A program made the position numbers and the translations under genes. This document shows, one piece after another, positions 1 through 7,936 of a stretch of 64,000 nt of DNA. Under the pieces are notes generated by a model, which did not search any database, was not told where the DNA came from, and saw nothing but the letters and a program-made list of their open reading frames with translations. The DNA comes from Pandoraea commovens. GTDB taxonomy: Bacteria > Pseudomonadota > Gammaproteobacteria > Burkholderiales > Burkholderiaceae. Position 1 is the first letter of the stretch. Each line of letters opens with the position of its first letter. Location of the stretch: the NCBI RefSeq assembly GCF_902459615.1, contig NZ_CABPSA010000004.1:434001-498000 (forward strand). The letters run 5' to 3'.

Positions 1-1349
1 AAGAAGGGATCGAGAACGAACCGCAAGCGTTGCGCCTGCTCGCCAAAGCGGCGGGCGGCAGCATGCGCGATGCGCTATCGCTCACCGATCAGGCCATCGC
101 TTACGCCGCCGGACCGCTCACCGAGACGGCCGTGCGCGGCATGCTCGGCGCGATCGACCAGAGCGTGCTGGTGCGTCTGCTCGACGCCCTCAAAGACGAG
201 TCGCGCACAGATCTGCTCGCGATTGCCGACGAAATGGCCGAGCGCAGTTTCTCGTTCGCGTCGGGGCTGCAGGATCTCGGCAGCCTGCTCCACAAGATCG
301 CACTGGCGCAATACGCGCCGCAGGCCGTGTCCGACGACTGGCCCGAAGCGGCGGACGTGCGACGTCTGGCCCAAGCGCTGTCGCCCGAAGCGGTTCAGCT
401 CTATTACCAGATCGCCACGCGTGCGCGCGGCGAACTCGGCCTGGCACCCGACGAATACACCGGTTTCTCGATGGCGCTGTTGCGCATGGCGGCGTTCACG
501 CCGTTGCTCGCGGGAGGCACGCTCGCCGAACCGCCGACGCCACAGGCCGCAGGTGCTGCGCGTGCGATGCCTGCGACCGCGTCGGCCGCGCCAGCGCCTT
601 CGCGCACCCCGATGGGCGGCGAGTCGACGCCGCGCGCATCGGCCGCACCTGCAGCCACATCGGCACCGGCAGCACAACCGGAAGTGCGCCGCGCACCGGC
701 CGCACGCACCAGTGCACCGACCGACGGTGCACCGATGTCGCCTGCACGTGCCGCGCTCGCTGCGCTGAACGCGGGACGCAAGGGCACGGCAGGGCGCGCC
801 GGTGGCAGCACCAACGCCAATCGCGCTGGCACGGCACGCGCGTCGGACGAAGCACCGGCCGGTGCCGATCCGGAGCCCGAGCCTGCTGCATCTGCAGGCA
901 CGTCAGCCGCAGCACCCACCCCGGCGGCGGCACCGCGCGCCTGCGTCTATCGCGAAGCCGACGGCGTCGCCCCGGTCTTTTCGGGCGAATGGCCAGCATT
1001 GGCCGCTGAAATCCCGGCACGGGGTCTCGCACAACAATTGGCCTTTCAGAGCGAATTGACGGAGGTGGCGGGGCGCGCCTTGCACTTGCGCGTGCCGTTG
1101 CGCCAACTGGCGGACGCGGCGACCACCGACAAACTGCGTCAGGTGCTCTCGGAGCATTTCGGCGACGACGTGCAACTGCACGTCGAACTGGGTCAGGTCG
1201 GCACCACCGCCGCTTCGCTGGCAGCGGAAGCGGCCGCGGCGCGGCAGCGGGCCGCCGAACAGGCGATTGCCGACGATCCGCTCATGCGTGAGCTGATCGA
1301 GGAATTCGACGCCCAGATCCTTCCGGGAAGCATTCGCCCGGTACAATAA
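1..1349 (+). CDS. dnaX: DNA polymerase III subunits gamma/tau, 3' part (5' end outside window)
   Basis: The clamp-loader gene is cut by the left edge; the open frame is read from base 3. The visible ~448 residues begin at the end of the AAA+ module (LLAKAAGGSMRDALSLTDQA, sensor-2 type motif), followed by the collar domain III to about residue 165. A long Ala/Pro/Thr-rich linker follows (about residues 175-320) and then the tau-specific C-terminal domain ending in EEFDAQILPGSIRPVQ. Tau links the clamp loader to the polymerase core and DnaB helicase. It stands first in the usual dnaX-ybaB-recR order. The slippery site that makes gamma cannot be assessed from this fragment. Assignment rests on the sensor motif, the tau tail and the neighbours. 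Confidence 0.95.
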   Translation, partial: EGIENEPQALRLLAKAAGGSMRDALSLTDQAIAYAAGPLTETAVRGMLGAIDQSVLVRLLDALKDESRTDLLAIADEMAERSFSFASGLQDLGSLLHKIALAQYAPQAVSDDWPEAADVRRLAQALSPEAVQLYYQIATRARGELGLAPDEYTGFSMALLRMAAFTPLLAGGTLAEPPTPQAAGAARAMPATASAAPAPSRTPMGGESTPRASAAPAATSAPAAQPEVRRAPAARTSAPTDGAPMSPARAALAALNAGRKGTAGRAGGSTNANRAGTARASDEAPAGADPEPEPAASAGTSAAAPTPAAAPRACVYREADGVAPVFSGEWPALAAEIPARGLAQQLAFQSELTEVAGRALHLRVPLRQLADAATTDKLRQVLSEHFGDDVQLHVELGQVGTTAASLAAEAAAARQRAAEQAIADDPLMRELIEEFDAQILPGSIRPVQ

Positions 1350-1496
1350 GCAAGTTCGCTTTCGTAAATGGATGACGGATTTTCGAATCCTTATCCCTAA
1401 ACGCACGTTTGGTGTCTTCCTGTCGATCCGACAGGCCATGAACGCCCTGCGTGAAAGCACCCAACAGGCACCCCACACGATTTACTAGGAGTCAAG

Positions 1497-1823
1497 ATGC
1501 TGAAAGGAAACATCGCGGGTCTGATGAAACAGGCTCAGCAAATGCAGGAAAACATGAAGAAGGCGCAAGAACAGCTGGCTCAGATCGAAGTTGAGGGTCA
1601 GTCGGGCGCGGGTCTGGTGAAGGTCGTGATGACCTGTGCGAACGAAGCGCGTCGCGTGAGCATCGATCCGAGCCTGCTGGCCGACGACAAGGACATGCTG
1701 GAAGACCTCGTGACTGCGGCGATCAACGACGCCACTCGCAAGGCTAAAGCAACGGCTGAGGAAAAGATGGGCGGCCTGACCGCCGGTCTGCCGCTGCCGC
1801 CGGGCTTCAAGATGCCGTTCTGA
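1497..1823 (+). CDS. ybaB: YbaB/EbfC family nucleoid-associated protein
   Basis: 108 residues, the usual length of this family. It begins [20 protein letters not shown] and is largely alpha-helical with a central beta segment ([20 protein letters not shown]). The family forms tweezer-like dimers that bind DNA without strict sequence specificity and is nearly always found between dnaX and recR, as here. The ATG is preceded by AGGAG at 1487-1491. A 147-base gap separates it from dnaX and only 34 bases separate it from recR, so ybaB and recR are probably co-transcribed. Confidence 0.95.
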   Translation: MLKGNIAGLMKQAQQMQENMKKAQEQLAQIEVEGQSGAGLVKVVMTCANEARRVSIDPSLLADDKDMLEDLVTAAINDATRKAKATAEEKMGGLTAGLPLPPGFKMPF

Positions 1824-1857
1824 GCCTGACCGGTCAGCTTCCATAGAAAGACGACGC

Positions 1858-2460
1858 ATGCCCCAGCTCCAGCTCTCGAGCCTTCAGGAACTCGTCGACG
1901 CCTTGCGCGCGTTGCCGGGCGTCGGCCCGAAGTCCGCCCAACGTATCGCTTACCATCTGCTGCAACGTGACCGCAAAGGCGCGGTGCGGCTGGGCGAGGC
2001 GCTGGTGCATGCCTCCGAGCAGATCCGCCATTGCGCGCGCTGCAATACCTTTACCGAAGTGGAAATCTGCGAGACGTGCCTCGATCCCGAGCGCGATACA
2101 AGCCTGTTGTGTGTGGTGGAAACGCCCGCCGATCAGAACATGCTTGAGCAGACGATGACCTTCAAGGGTCTGTATTTCGTCCTGATGGGCCATCTGTCGC
2201 CGCTCGACGGCGTGGGGCCGGGCGAGATCCATTTCGAGCAACTGATTCGCCGCGCCACCGACGGCGTGGTCAAGGAAGTGGTGCTCGCCACCAACTTCAC
2301 CAACGAAGGCGAAGCCACCGCCCACTACATCGGACAGACGCTCAAGGCGCGCGGATTGCGCGTCAGCCGGCTTGCGCGAGGCGTGCCGGTCGGAGGCGAA
2401 CTGGAGTATGTGGACGCCGGCACAATCGCCCGTGCAGTCCTCGACAGACATACGCTCTGA
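1858..2460 (+). CDS. recR: Recombination mediator protein RecR
   Basis: 200 residues, full length. The order is an N-terminal helix-hairpin-helix ([18 protein letters not shown], about residues 18-35), a four-cysteine zinc finger (CARCNTF...CETC, about 58-73), then a Toprim domain ([16 protein letters not shown], about 82-97) and the C-terminal [21 protein letters not shown] segment, which is the RecR signature. RecR works with RecO, and RecF where present, to load RecA on SSB-coated gapped DNA. Last gene of the dnaX-ybaB-recR group. Confidence 0.97.
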   Translation: MPQLQLSSLQELVDALRALPGVGPKSAQRIAYHLLQRDRKGAVRLGEALVHASEQIRHCARCNTFTEVEICETCLDPERDTSLLCVVETPADQNMLEQTMTFKGLYFVLMGHLSPLDGVGPGEIHFEQLIRRATDGVVKEVVLATNFTNEGEATAHYIGQTLKARGLRVSRLARGVPVGGELEYVDAGTIARAVLDRHTL

Positions 2461-2712
2461 GCATGACGCGGACGTGACGCCGTCCGCCTTTGCGCGTAGG
2501 TACTCGTACTCTCATCCAATCGGATTAGCTGTTATTCGCTATATCTGGGCATACCCCCGTCTTCTAGACTGAACCTGCCGACTTGGGGACCCAACAACAC
2601 GGGGAACACCTATAACTCCCGGGCGGCGTGGGGCCGTTTAACCTGTCGTGCATATCCCGGTCTTAGACCTAATAATTTGCGCGCAGGCACTGCTTAGGCA
2701 GGGAGTTAAGGT
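2461..2712. other. Intergenic region upstream of the sigma-54 activator gene
   Basis: 252 bases without a convincing gene. It carries two short dyads of the form GTCT-N-AGAC: GTCTTCTAGAC at 2559-2569 and GTCTTAGAC at 2660-2668, with centres exactly 100 bp apart. No clear terminator follows recR and no near-consensus promoter was recognised. The region probably holds the promoter and operators of the regulator gene at 2713. Confidence 0.4.
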
Positions 2713-4071
2713 ATGGCTAACGATACCGGGCGCACCCTGATTTACGCTTCCCGAAAGCACAACGACGGTTTACTGTCGTTTTTGGGAGAGCAAGGCTGGC
2801 AAGTCGTACCGGCCAAGAGCGCCAGCGACGTCGGTCGCATTCTCAATCCGGGGGTCACCAGCGCAGCACTCATCGACCTGGCGAGCGGTTATAGCGACCG
2901 CGAGATGGGCGCGTTCGAGTCCTGCATGCAACCGGCCACGGTCGGCTGGGTTGCCGCAACAAATCCCGAACAACTTTCGACGACGTCGATCCGTCGCCTT
3001 ATTCGCGACTATTGCTTCGACTACGTCAACGTGCCTTGCACGAACGACCAGCTCGCGCATTCGATCGGGCATGCATGGGGCATGGCATCGCTGTGTGAAG
3101 TGCCGATCATCACGCCGCAAGTCGGCGGCGACCAGGAAATGGTCGGCACGTGTGAAGCGATGCAGCAACTCTTTCGCACCATTCGCAAAGTGGCCAACAC
3201 CGATGCCCCGGTCTTCATCTCGGGCGAGTCGGGCACGGGCAAGGAACTGAGCGCGGTAGCGATCCACGAGCGCTCGTTGCGTGCGAAGGGGCCATTCGTC
3301 GCCATCAACTGTGGCGCGATTCCGCCACATCTGATGCAGTCCGAACTATTTGGCTACGAGCGTGGGGCTTTTACCGGCGCCAATGCGCGTAAAGTCGGTC
3401 GCGTCGAGTCTGCCAATGGCGGCACGCTGTTCCTCGACGAAATCGGCGACCTGCCCATCGAGAGTCAGGCGAGTCTGCTGCGCTTCCTGCAGCAGGGCGC
3501 GATCGAGCGTCTGGGCGGCCACGAAGTCATCCCGGTCAATGTGCGCATCATTTCCGCGACACACGTCGATCTCGAGACGGCCGTGAAAGAAGGGCGCTTC
3601 CGGATGGATCTGTTCCATCGTCTGTGCGTGCTGCGTGTAGACGAACCGCCGCTGCGCGCGCGCGGGCAGGACATTGAGATTCTTGCCCATCACGTACTCC
3701 AGCGTTTCAAAGGCGACAACCATCGCAAGATCCGCGGCTTCACGCAGTGCGCGGTGCAGGCGATGTATGAATATCACTGGCCGGGTAACGTGCGCGAGTT
3801 GATCAACCGCGTTCGACGAGCCATCGTGATGGCCGACAGTCGCATGATTTCGGCCAAGGATCTCGACCTTCTGCCGTGGGTGCCGACGCTGGTGCGCACG
3901 CTGGAGGAAATTCGCGCGGAGGCCGAAAAAACGGCCATCGAGCAAGCGTTGCTGCGCCACTGTCACCGTTTGACGGAAGTGGCTGCAGAGTTGGGAATCT
4001 CGCGCATTACGCTGTACCGCCTCATGTGCCGGTACGGATTGCGCGGTGACGAATCGGGCGTGCCGGCCTGA
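2713..4071 (+). CDS. Sigma-54-dependent transcriptional activator, VpsR/BerB-like
   Basis: 452 residues. The N-terminal ~130 residues look like an atypical receiver domain (RTLIYASRKHNDGLLSFL; possible acceptor D55 in AALIDLASGY) without the usual acidic pair, as in VpsR-type regulators. The AAA+ domain is complete: Walker A GESGTGKE at 171-178, the sigma-54-contacting GAFTGA at 218-223, Walker B TLFLDE at 238-243, then FRMDLFHRL. A Fis-type HTH (LTEVAAELGISRITLYRLM) ends the protein. VpsR and Burkholderia BerB are c-di-GMP-responsive biofilm activators; whether this one binds c-di-GMP is inference. It lies directly upstream of a secreted-protein operon with a sigma-54 promoter at 4735-4750, its most likely target. 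ATG preceded by GGGAG. Confidence 0.9.
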   Translation: MANDTGRTLIYASRKHNDGLLSFLGEQGWQVVPAKSASDVGRILNPGVTSAALIDLASGYSDREMGAFESCMQPATVGWVAATNPEQLSTTSIRRLIRDYCFDYVNVPCTNDQLAHSIGHAWGMASLCEVPIITPQVGGDQEMVGTCEAMQQLFRTIRKVANTDAPVFISGESGTGKELSAVAIHERSLRAKGPFVAINCGAIPPHLMQSELFGYERGAFTGANARKVGRVESANGGTLFLDEIGDLPIESQASLLRFLQQGAIERLGGHEVIPVNVRIISATHVDLETAVKEGRFRMDLFHRLCVLRVDEPPLRARGQDIEILAHHVLQRFKGDNHRKIRGFTQCAVQAMYEYHWPGNVRELINRVRRAIVMADSRMISAKDLDLLPWVPTLVRTLEEIRAEAEKTAIEQALLRHCHRLTEVAAELGISRITLYRLMCRYGLRGDESGVPA

Positions 4072-4090
4072 TATCTTCTGGCGAAGAGAG

Positions 4091-4130
4091 GGCGACCGTC
4101 CTGTGATGAGCAGGGCGGTCGTTTCTTTTT
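4091..4130 (+). terminator. Intrinsic terminator of the sigma-54 activator gene
   Basis: GACCGTCCT and AGGGCGGTC pair with one G-T wobble around a short loop, and the stem runs into TTTCTTTTT. It starts about 20 bases after the regulator stop codon, separating the regulator from the downstream operon. Confidence 0.8.
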
Positions 4131-4734
4131 GGGCTCCTGAGTATTGCGCGGTCGATGTGCTGTGCAATGCGCTGTTCAATGTGCTGCGAGATGCATCGAT
4201 CGATGCGTCCGTGGCGCGCGGAAACATCGCGCGTCAAACACATTTCCCTCCCCCGTTTTGCCCCATCGTCGCATTTTGCGACTGCTGGCATCGCCAATAA
4301 CGACGGGCGATTCCGGGCATTCCCATGATGTCTTTCGACGCCACCGTTTCATACGCTTTGCGTTGCCTCAAGTTTCGAAATATCGCGTGCGAGGGTTGTC
4401 CCGAACACACATCAAAGATGAAACATCCGGGGTGGAAATCGCGGCGTCGAAAAAATCGGGCGACTGTGACGGCCCCGTGTCGTTTCGTTCCTTTCCCCAC
4501 AATCTGCCGCAAATCTGTCACGCGAGACCCTTGTAAATAGGGCGTTTGCGGCACGCGTCGCTGCTCGCGCCGATATCGTTCGTAGTTCGGAATGTTTGGG
4601 TTGTGCGTCGATGACGTGACAAACGCCGCCTGGCACCCCCCACGTATCAATGCTGAAACGTTTTCGGCCACTCGCCCCGGTGTGCCAGCAGGGCTGAAAA
4701 TTTAACGTCAATGTTTTCAAGCACTTAAGCGGGG
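4131..4734. other. Long intergenic region upstream of the amyloid-like operon
   Basis: About 600 bases with no supported gene. It contains a perfect 14-bp palindrome GCATCGATCGATGC at 4193-4206 and TTTCGAAA at 4373-4380. G+C is visibly lower than in the flanking genes over parts of it. A region this long directly upstream of a sigma-54 promoter would suit distal activator sites and DNA looping; that role is inference. Confidence 0.4.
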
Positions 4735-4750
4735 TGGCACGGAAGTCGCT
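4735..4750 (+). promoter_or_regulatory. Sigma-54 (-24/-12) promoter of the amyloid-like operon
   Basis: TGGCACG-GAAG-TCGCT matches the sigma-54 consensus TGGCACG-N4-TTGCW at all but one position, with GG at 4736-4737 and GC at 4748-4749 separated by exactly 10 bases. Transcription would begin near 4760, just before the ribosome site AAGGAGG (4765-4771) and the ATG at 4780. A GAFTGA-containing sigma-54 activator is encoded immediately upstream. Confidence 0.8.
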
Positions 4751-4779
4751 TTATTGGTCCGGGCAAGGAGGACATAGCG

Positions 4780-5328
4780 ATGCGAATTCTCACCACCGAA
4801 ATGCAGTACCGCGTACGACACGGCGCAGGCGCACTGAGTGCTGCCATCGTTGTGGCACTCGGACTGTGCGCTGCACCGGCGCAAGCGCAGGACAACATCT
4901 CGCGCTCGCCGCTCATGCAGCTGGCAATGCTCACTGGCTCGATGGTGCCGGCATCGTTCACGACGCCGTCGATGCTCGCCGCCCCGATTTCCGACGCGGA
5001 TGCCGCCATCGCGGCGCCGGTCGCCGACGCCACCTCCGTGGCGCCGGAGCAAGCCCCCGCAGTGGCAGGCAACGACGACAGCCAGACCATCGGCGCGTCG
5101 AATATGCCGCTCGCCGCTGCCCGTATCGACGACGAACAACTGGGAAGCCAGCGCGGCCGCAATTTGCAGGGCGCCGCGATGGTCAAGTCGCCCGGCATGG
5201 CACTCGCCAATGGTGTGACGTTGTGGGACGAACTGCCCGGCGGTATCACGCCGACGCCGCGTCCGCAGCAACTGTCGAACGGCGTGGGCAATGTCCAGGT
5301 GACGCGTGTGACCTACACCACGCGGTGA
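4780..5328 (+). CDS. Secreted protein of unknown function, first gene of amyloid-like operon
   Basis: 182 residues, preceded by a strong AAGGAGG at 4765-4771. It has a Sec signal peptide (basic start, hydrophobic core ALSAAIVVALGLCAA, likely cut after AQA near residue 36). The mature part is rich in Ala, Ser and Pro and shows no known enzyme motif. Residues 115-127 read RIDDEQLGSQRGR, resembling a leader-type motif seen in other secreted proteins of this locus. Residues 148-151 are LWDE, followed by a Pro-rich stretch; the convergent gene at 11543-11115 has the same LWDE-plus-proline segment and is probably a paralogue. It occupies part of the fapA position in a fap-like order but I cannot call it FapA from sequence. 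Confidence 0.75.
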   Translation: MRILTTEMQYRVRHGAGALSAAIVVALGLCAAPAQAQDNISRSPLMQLAMLTGSMVPASFTTPSMLAAPISDADAAIAAPVADATSVAPEQAPAVAGNDDSQTIGASNMPLAAARIDDEQLGSQRGRNLQGAAMVKSPGMALANGVTLWDELPGGITPTPRPQQLSNGVGNVQVTRVTYTTR

Positions 5329-5333
5329 TCGAC

Positions 5334-5837
5334 ATGACCCAACTTTCATTCTCGTCTGCTGTGTTCGCCACGTTGCTCGTGGCGCTCACACCGGCAATGC
5401 TCCCCGGCCAGGCCAAGGCCGAACCGGCGACGCCGGGCGATATCGTGATCGAGCGCAACATCGGCCCGCGGATCGCTTATCGCGGCCTGCCGCGCGATGA
5501 AAATCAGATCGGTCTCGCCGTCTCGGCGTTTCCTACGGGACCGTTCGGCACCGCGTTGGGTGCGGTGACGGCGGTGACGGATAACGATCTGACGGCGCAC
5601 GCCTCGGCCGGACTCGTGACCGGTGCCGTGCGCTCGGGGATGGACCCGGTGATGGGCGTGCTCGTTGGCAACGCCCGCGGCGGTAACGCACTGAATACCA
5701 GCAATGGTGTCGGCGGTGGCTTCGCGGCCGGATCGGCGGGCGGCGGTATCGGCAGCATCGGCACGCTCGTCCCGTCGGTGATCAACTCGGCGCTCGCGCC
5801 GCTCTCCACGATCGGTGCAGCAGGAGCGGCGAAATGA
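5334..5837 (+). CDS. Secreted protein of unknown function, second gene of amyloid-like operon
   Basis: 167 residues with a signal peptide (TQLSFSSAVFATLLVALTPA, likely cut after AKA near residue 29). A short conserved-looking stretch (DIVIERNIGPRIAYRGLPRD) is followed by VTDNDLTAHASAG at 81-93, which resembles the leader-like motif of its neighbours, and then a Gly/Ala/Ser-rich low-complexity tail. It starts 5 bases after the previous stop, and its TGA overlaps the next ATG (5834), so it is translationally coupled. Its place just before the FapB-like gene matches fapA, a periplasmic chaperone-like protein in Pseudomonas; the identity is only positional. Confidence 0.7.
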   Translation: MTQLSFSSAVFATLLVALTPAMLPGQAKAEPATPGDIVIERNIGPRIAYRGLPRDENQIGLAVSAFPTGPFGTALGAVTAVTDNDLTAHASAGLVTGAVRSGMDPVMGVLVGNARGGNALNTSNGVGGGFAAGSAGGGIGSIGTLVPSVINSALAPLSTIGAAGAAK

Positions 5838-6475
5838 GCGCACAACGCAATGCCTTGCGCGCTATCGCGCTGGCCGCGACGACCGCTTTGACTGTCATCA
5901 GCGGCATGTCTCACGCACAGGACATCTGGATCACGAACGGTGAGCTGACCGGCACGCACGCCACCATCGAAAACGGCGCTGCGGTCGGTGTGGCCGGCGC
6001 CCTCGGTGTGAATCAGGCAGCCGGCGTGAATAACGCGCAGGCCAACAGCACGGTGCTTTCCAACGGCGGTGGCCTCACGGTCGGTACGTCGAGCACGAAT
6101 CAACAGGCACTCGTCACCACGACGACGGGTGCAGCAAGCGCCGCAATTCAGGGCAATGCATTTTCAGGCACCTCGGGGGTGACGCAAGTCAACCAGGCGA
6201 GCGGTGCCGGCAATCTTCAACGCAACGCGACCGTCATTGTGACTGGCGATGCGTCTGGAGTGGCGAGCGTATCGGATACGGCACTATCCGCTGCGATCTC
6301 CAAGGGTGGCCCGACTGGCCACAACAACCTCAACGATCAGTTCCGCACGGCGTCGATTTCCGGTGATGCCTTCCGCGGGGTGAGCGGTGTGTTGCAAGTG
6401 AACCAGTCGGCTGGGATAGGCAATGTAACCGCAAATGTTTTTGTGCTCCGTCCCCCGGCGGGCACATCTTTTTAA
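5834..6475 (+). CDS. FapB-like secreted repeat protein, probable minor amyloid subunit
   Basis: 213 residues, signal peptide ending SHA/Q near residue 28, start overlapping the previous stop (ATGA) with AGGAG upstream. Three imperfect repeats follow: VNQAAGVNNAQANSTV (59-74), VNQASGAGNLQRNATV (119-134) and VNQSAGIGNVTANVFV (189-204), about 60 and 70 residues apart and separated by Thr/Ser/Gly/Asn-rich linkers. Regular Q/N repeats of the VN-x-AxG-x-x-N-x-Q-x-N type are the hallmark of Fap amyloid subunits. Size and position (before the larger repeat protein and the C39-like protease) match fapB, the putative nucleator. No cysteine is present. Amyloid formation is predicted, not shown. Confidence 0.75.
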   Translation: MSAQRNALRAIALAATTALTVISGMSHAQDIWITNGELTGTHATIENGAAVGVAGALGVNQAAGVNNAQANSTVLSNGGGLTVGTSSTNQQALVTTTTGAASAAIQGNAFSGTSGVTQVNQASGAGNLQRNATVIVTGDASGVASVSDTALSAAISKGGPTGHNNLNDQFRTASISGDAFRGVSGVLQVNQSAGIGNVTANVFVLRPPAGTSF

Positions 6476-6505
6476 CTGGGTAACTCTCTCGTCAAGGAGA
6501 TGGTC

Positions 6506-7882
6506 ATGAAAACGAAAGCAATTGCAGCGGCTGCACTGCTGGTAGCAACGGGAACCGCGATGGCTTCCCCCAATCACCAGCAATATAGCTTCTCGTTCAT
6601 CGGCAACGAGACCAACGTTCTGAACCTGGTCGGCATTTTCGGTCTGGTCGGCATTCGCGGCTGCGTCACGGTGGACAACACCGGCAACGCCGTCGTGCAG
6701 AGCAACCAGAGCGTCGACGTGCACCACGTCAACCTGAAGGGACCGCTGCTTGGCAGCTATGCCACCGGCAAGGTGACGTATGGCGTCGATTCGAAGACCA
6801 CCACGGTTTCGAATCAGGGTAGCGCCTACCTGTTGGCTGGCAAGACGGAAACGCACTTCGACAACACCACGTCGTGGGTGAATGCATCGGCTAACGGCCA
6901 TCTGAACACGAGTCAAGCCTTCCAGGCTGGCGCGGGATATGTCGCAGGGCAGTCGAGCTCCGGCTCGGGTGGCTTCATCGCCGGTGGCGGGTATCAATAC
7001 TCGAACATCGCTGGCGGCGGAGGCATCATCGGTGGCGGCGTGATTCCGATTCCTGGCGGCCTCGCACTCTATGGTGGCTATCTGGTCGGCAACTTCGGTG
7101 CAGGTCAGGGTTCTGCTTGGGGCGGCTATGCCTACGGTCAGCAGTCGCAACAGGCCGCCGGGTTCCTCGCTGCAGGCTTCCTGAACACGCAGAAGAGCTT
7201 CGATGCAGCGTTCCACGCCGTTTTGAACCACGGCAGCAGCTCTATCGAAAGCGATTCGGTGGCAGCAGCGGCACTGTGGGGCTTCACCGATACGTTCACG
7301 AAGTCGACCACGTGGGCGAAGGGCGCGATCACGTATCACGTGAACACGGCTCAATACCAGACGATGGGCGCAACGCTCGGCAACGGCGCATTGGCTAACG
7401 CCAACGGCAACGTCGGTGTGAACGTGGCGGCAGGTGCCGACAACGCACAGGCCAACAACGTCGCGATCGCTTCGCTCAACGCTCAGCCGGTGTATGCCTC
7501 GGCCCAGGTGTTCTCGAACCAGTCGTCGAAGGGTTCGGCAAGCCTCTCGCAGTTCATGGTCAACGCCAGCGTGGGTGACGGCGCACTGGCCAACGCCAGC
7601 GGTAACGTCGGCGTGAACGTGGCCTCGGGTATCGGCAACGTGCAGGGCAACAGCATGGCTGCAGCAGTGTCGCAGTCGACCGGCTGGTACAAGGGCGGTG
7701 CAGCCAACGCAACGGCTCAAACCGACCAGTCGGCCAGCATGAAGGCCTCGGGTGACTTCGTCGCCAATGCCTCGCTCGGCGCCGGTGCGCTCAAGATGGC
7801 AACGGGCAATGTGGGCGTGAACGTGGCAGCCGGTATCGGCAACGTTCAGTCCAACAACCTGTCGATCTCGGCAATCAAGTGA
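6506..7882 (+). CDS. FapC-like secreted repeat protein, probable major amyloid subunit
   Basis: 458 residues. The ATG at 6506 is chosen over 6500 because AAGGAG at 6494-6499 gives normal spacing. Signal peptide likely cut after AMA (residue 20). A Gly/Tyr/Gln-rich middle (about 140-225) precedes three C-terminal repeats starting near residues 292, 357 and 425, each containing GNVGVNVA[AS]G followed by N-x-Q-x-N. The three-repeat, two-linker plan (period 65-68) is that of FapC, the main fibril protein of the Pseudomonas Fap system. It is longer than most FapC, and has a single cysteine (C53) rather than a C-terminal CxxC. A strong terminator follows at 7892, consistent with separate high expression of this gene. 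Confidence 0.8.
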   Translation: MKTKAIAAAALLVATGTAMASPNHQQYSFSFIGNETNVLNLVGIFGLVGIRGCVTVDNTGNAVVQSNQSVDVHHVNLKGPLLGSYATGKVTYGVDSKTTTVSNQGSAYLLAGKTETHFDNTTSWVNASANGHLNTSQAFQAGAGYVAGQSSSGSGGFIAGGGYQYSNIAGGGGIIGGGVIPIPGGLALYGGYLVGNFGAGQGSAWGGYAYGQQSQQAAGFLAAGFLNTQKSFDAAFHAVLNHGSSSIESDSVAAAALWGFTDTFTKSTTWAKGAITYHVNTAQYQTMGATLGNGALANANGNVGVNVAAGADNAQANNVAIASLNAQPVYASAQVFSNQSSKGSASLSQFMVNASVGDGALANASGNVGVNVASGIGNVQGNSMAAAVSQSTGWYKGGAANATAQTDQSASMKASGDFVANASLGAGALKMATGNVGVNVAAGIGNVQSNNLSISAIK

Positions 7883-7891
7883 TGTAGCTAG

Positions 7892-7923
7892 CCGGTCCGG
7901 AGAAACTTCCGGACCGGTTTTTT
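7892..7923 (+). terminator. Intrinsic terminator between FapC-like and FapD-like genes
   Basis: Perfect 10-bp stem CCGGTCCGGA / TCCGGACCGG with a 6-base loop, followed at once by six T. It starts 10 bases after the stop of the major subunit gene and ends 13 bases before the next start, inside an otherwise collinear operon, so it probably lowers transcription of the protease and channel genes. Confidence 0.9.
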
Positions 7924-7936
7924 CATGAGGTGTGTC

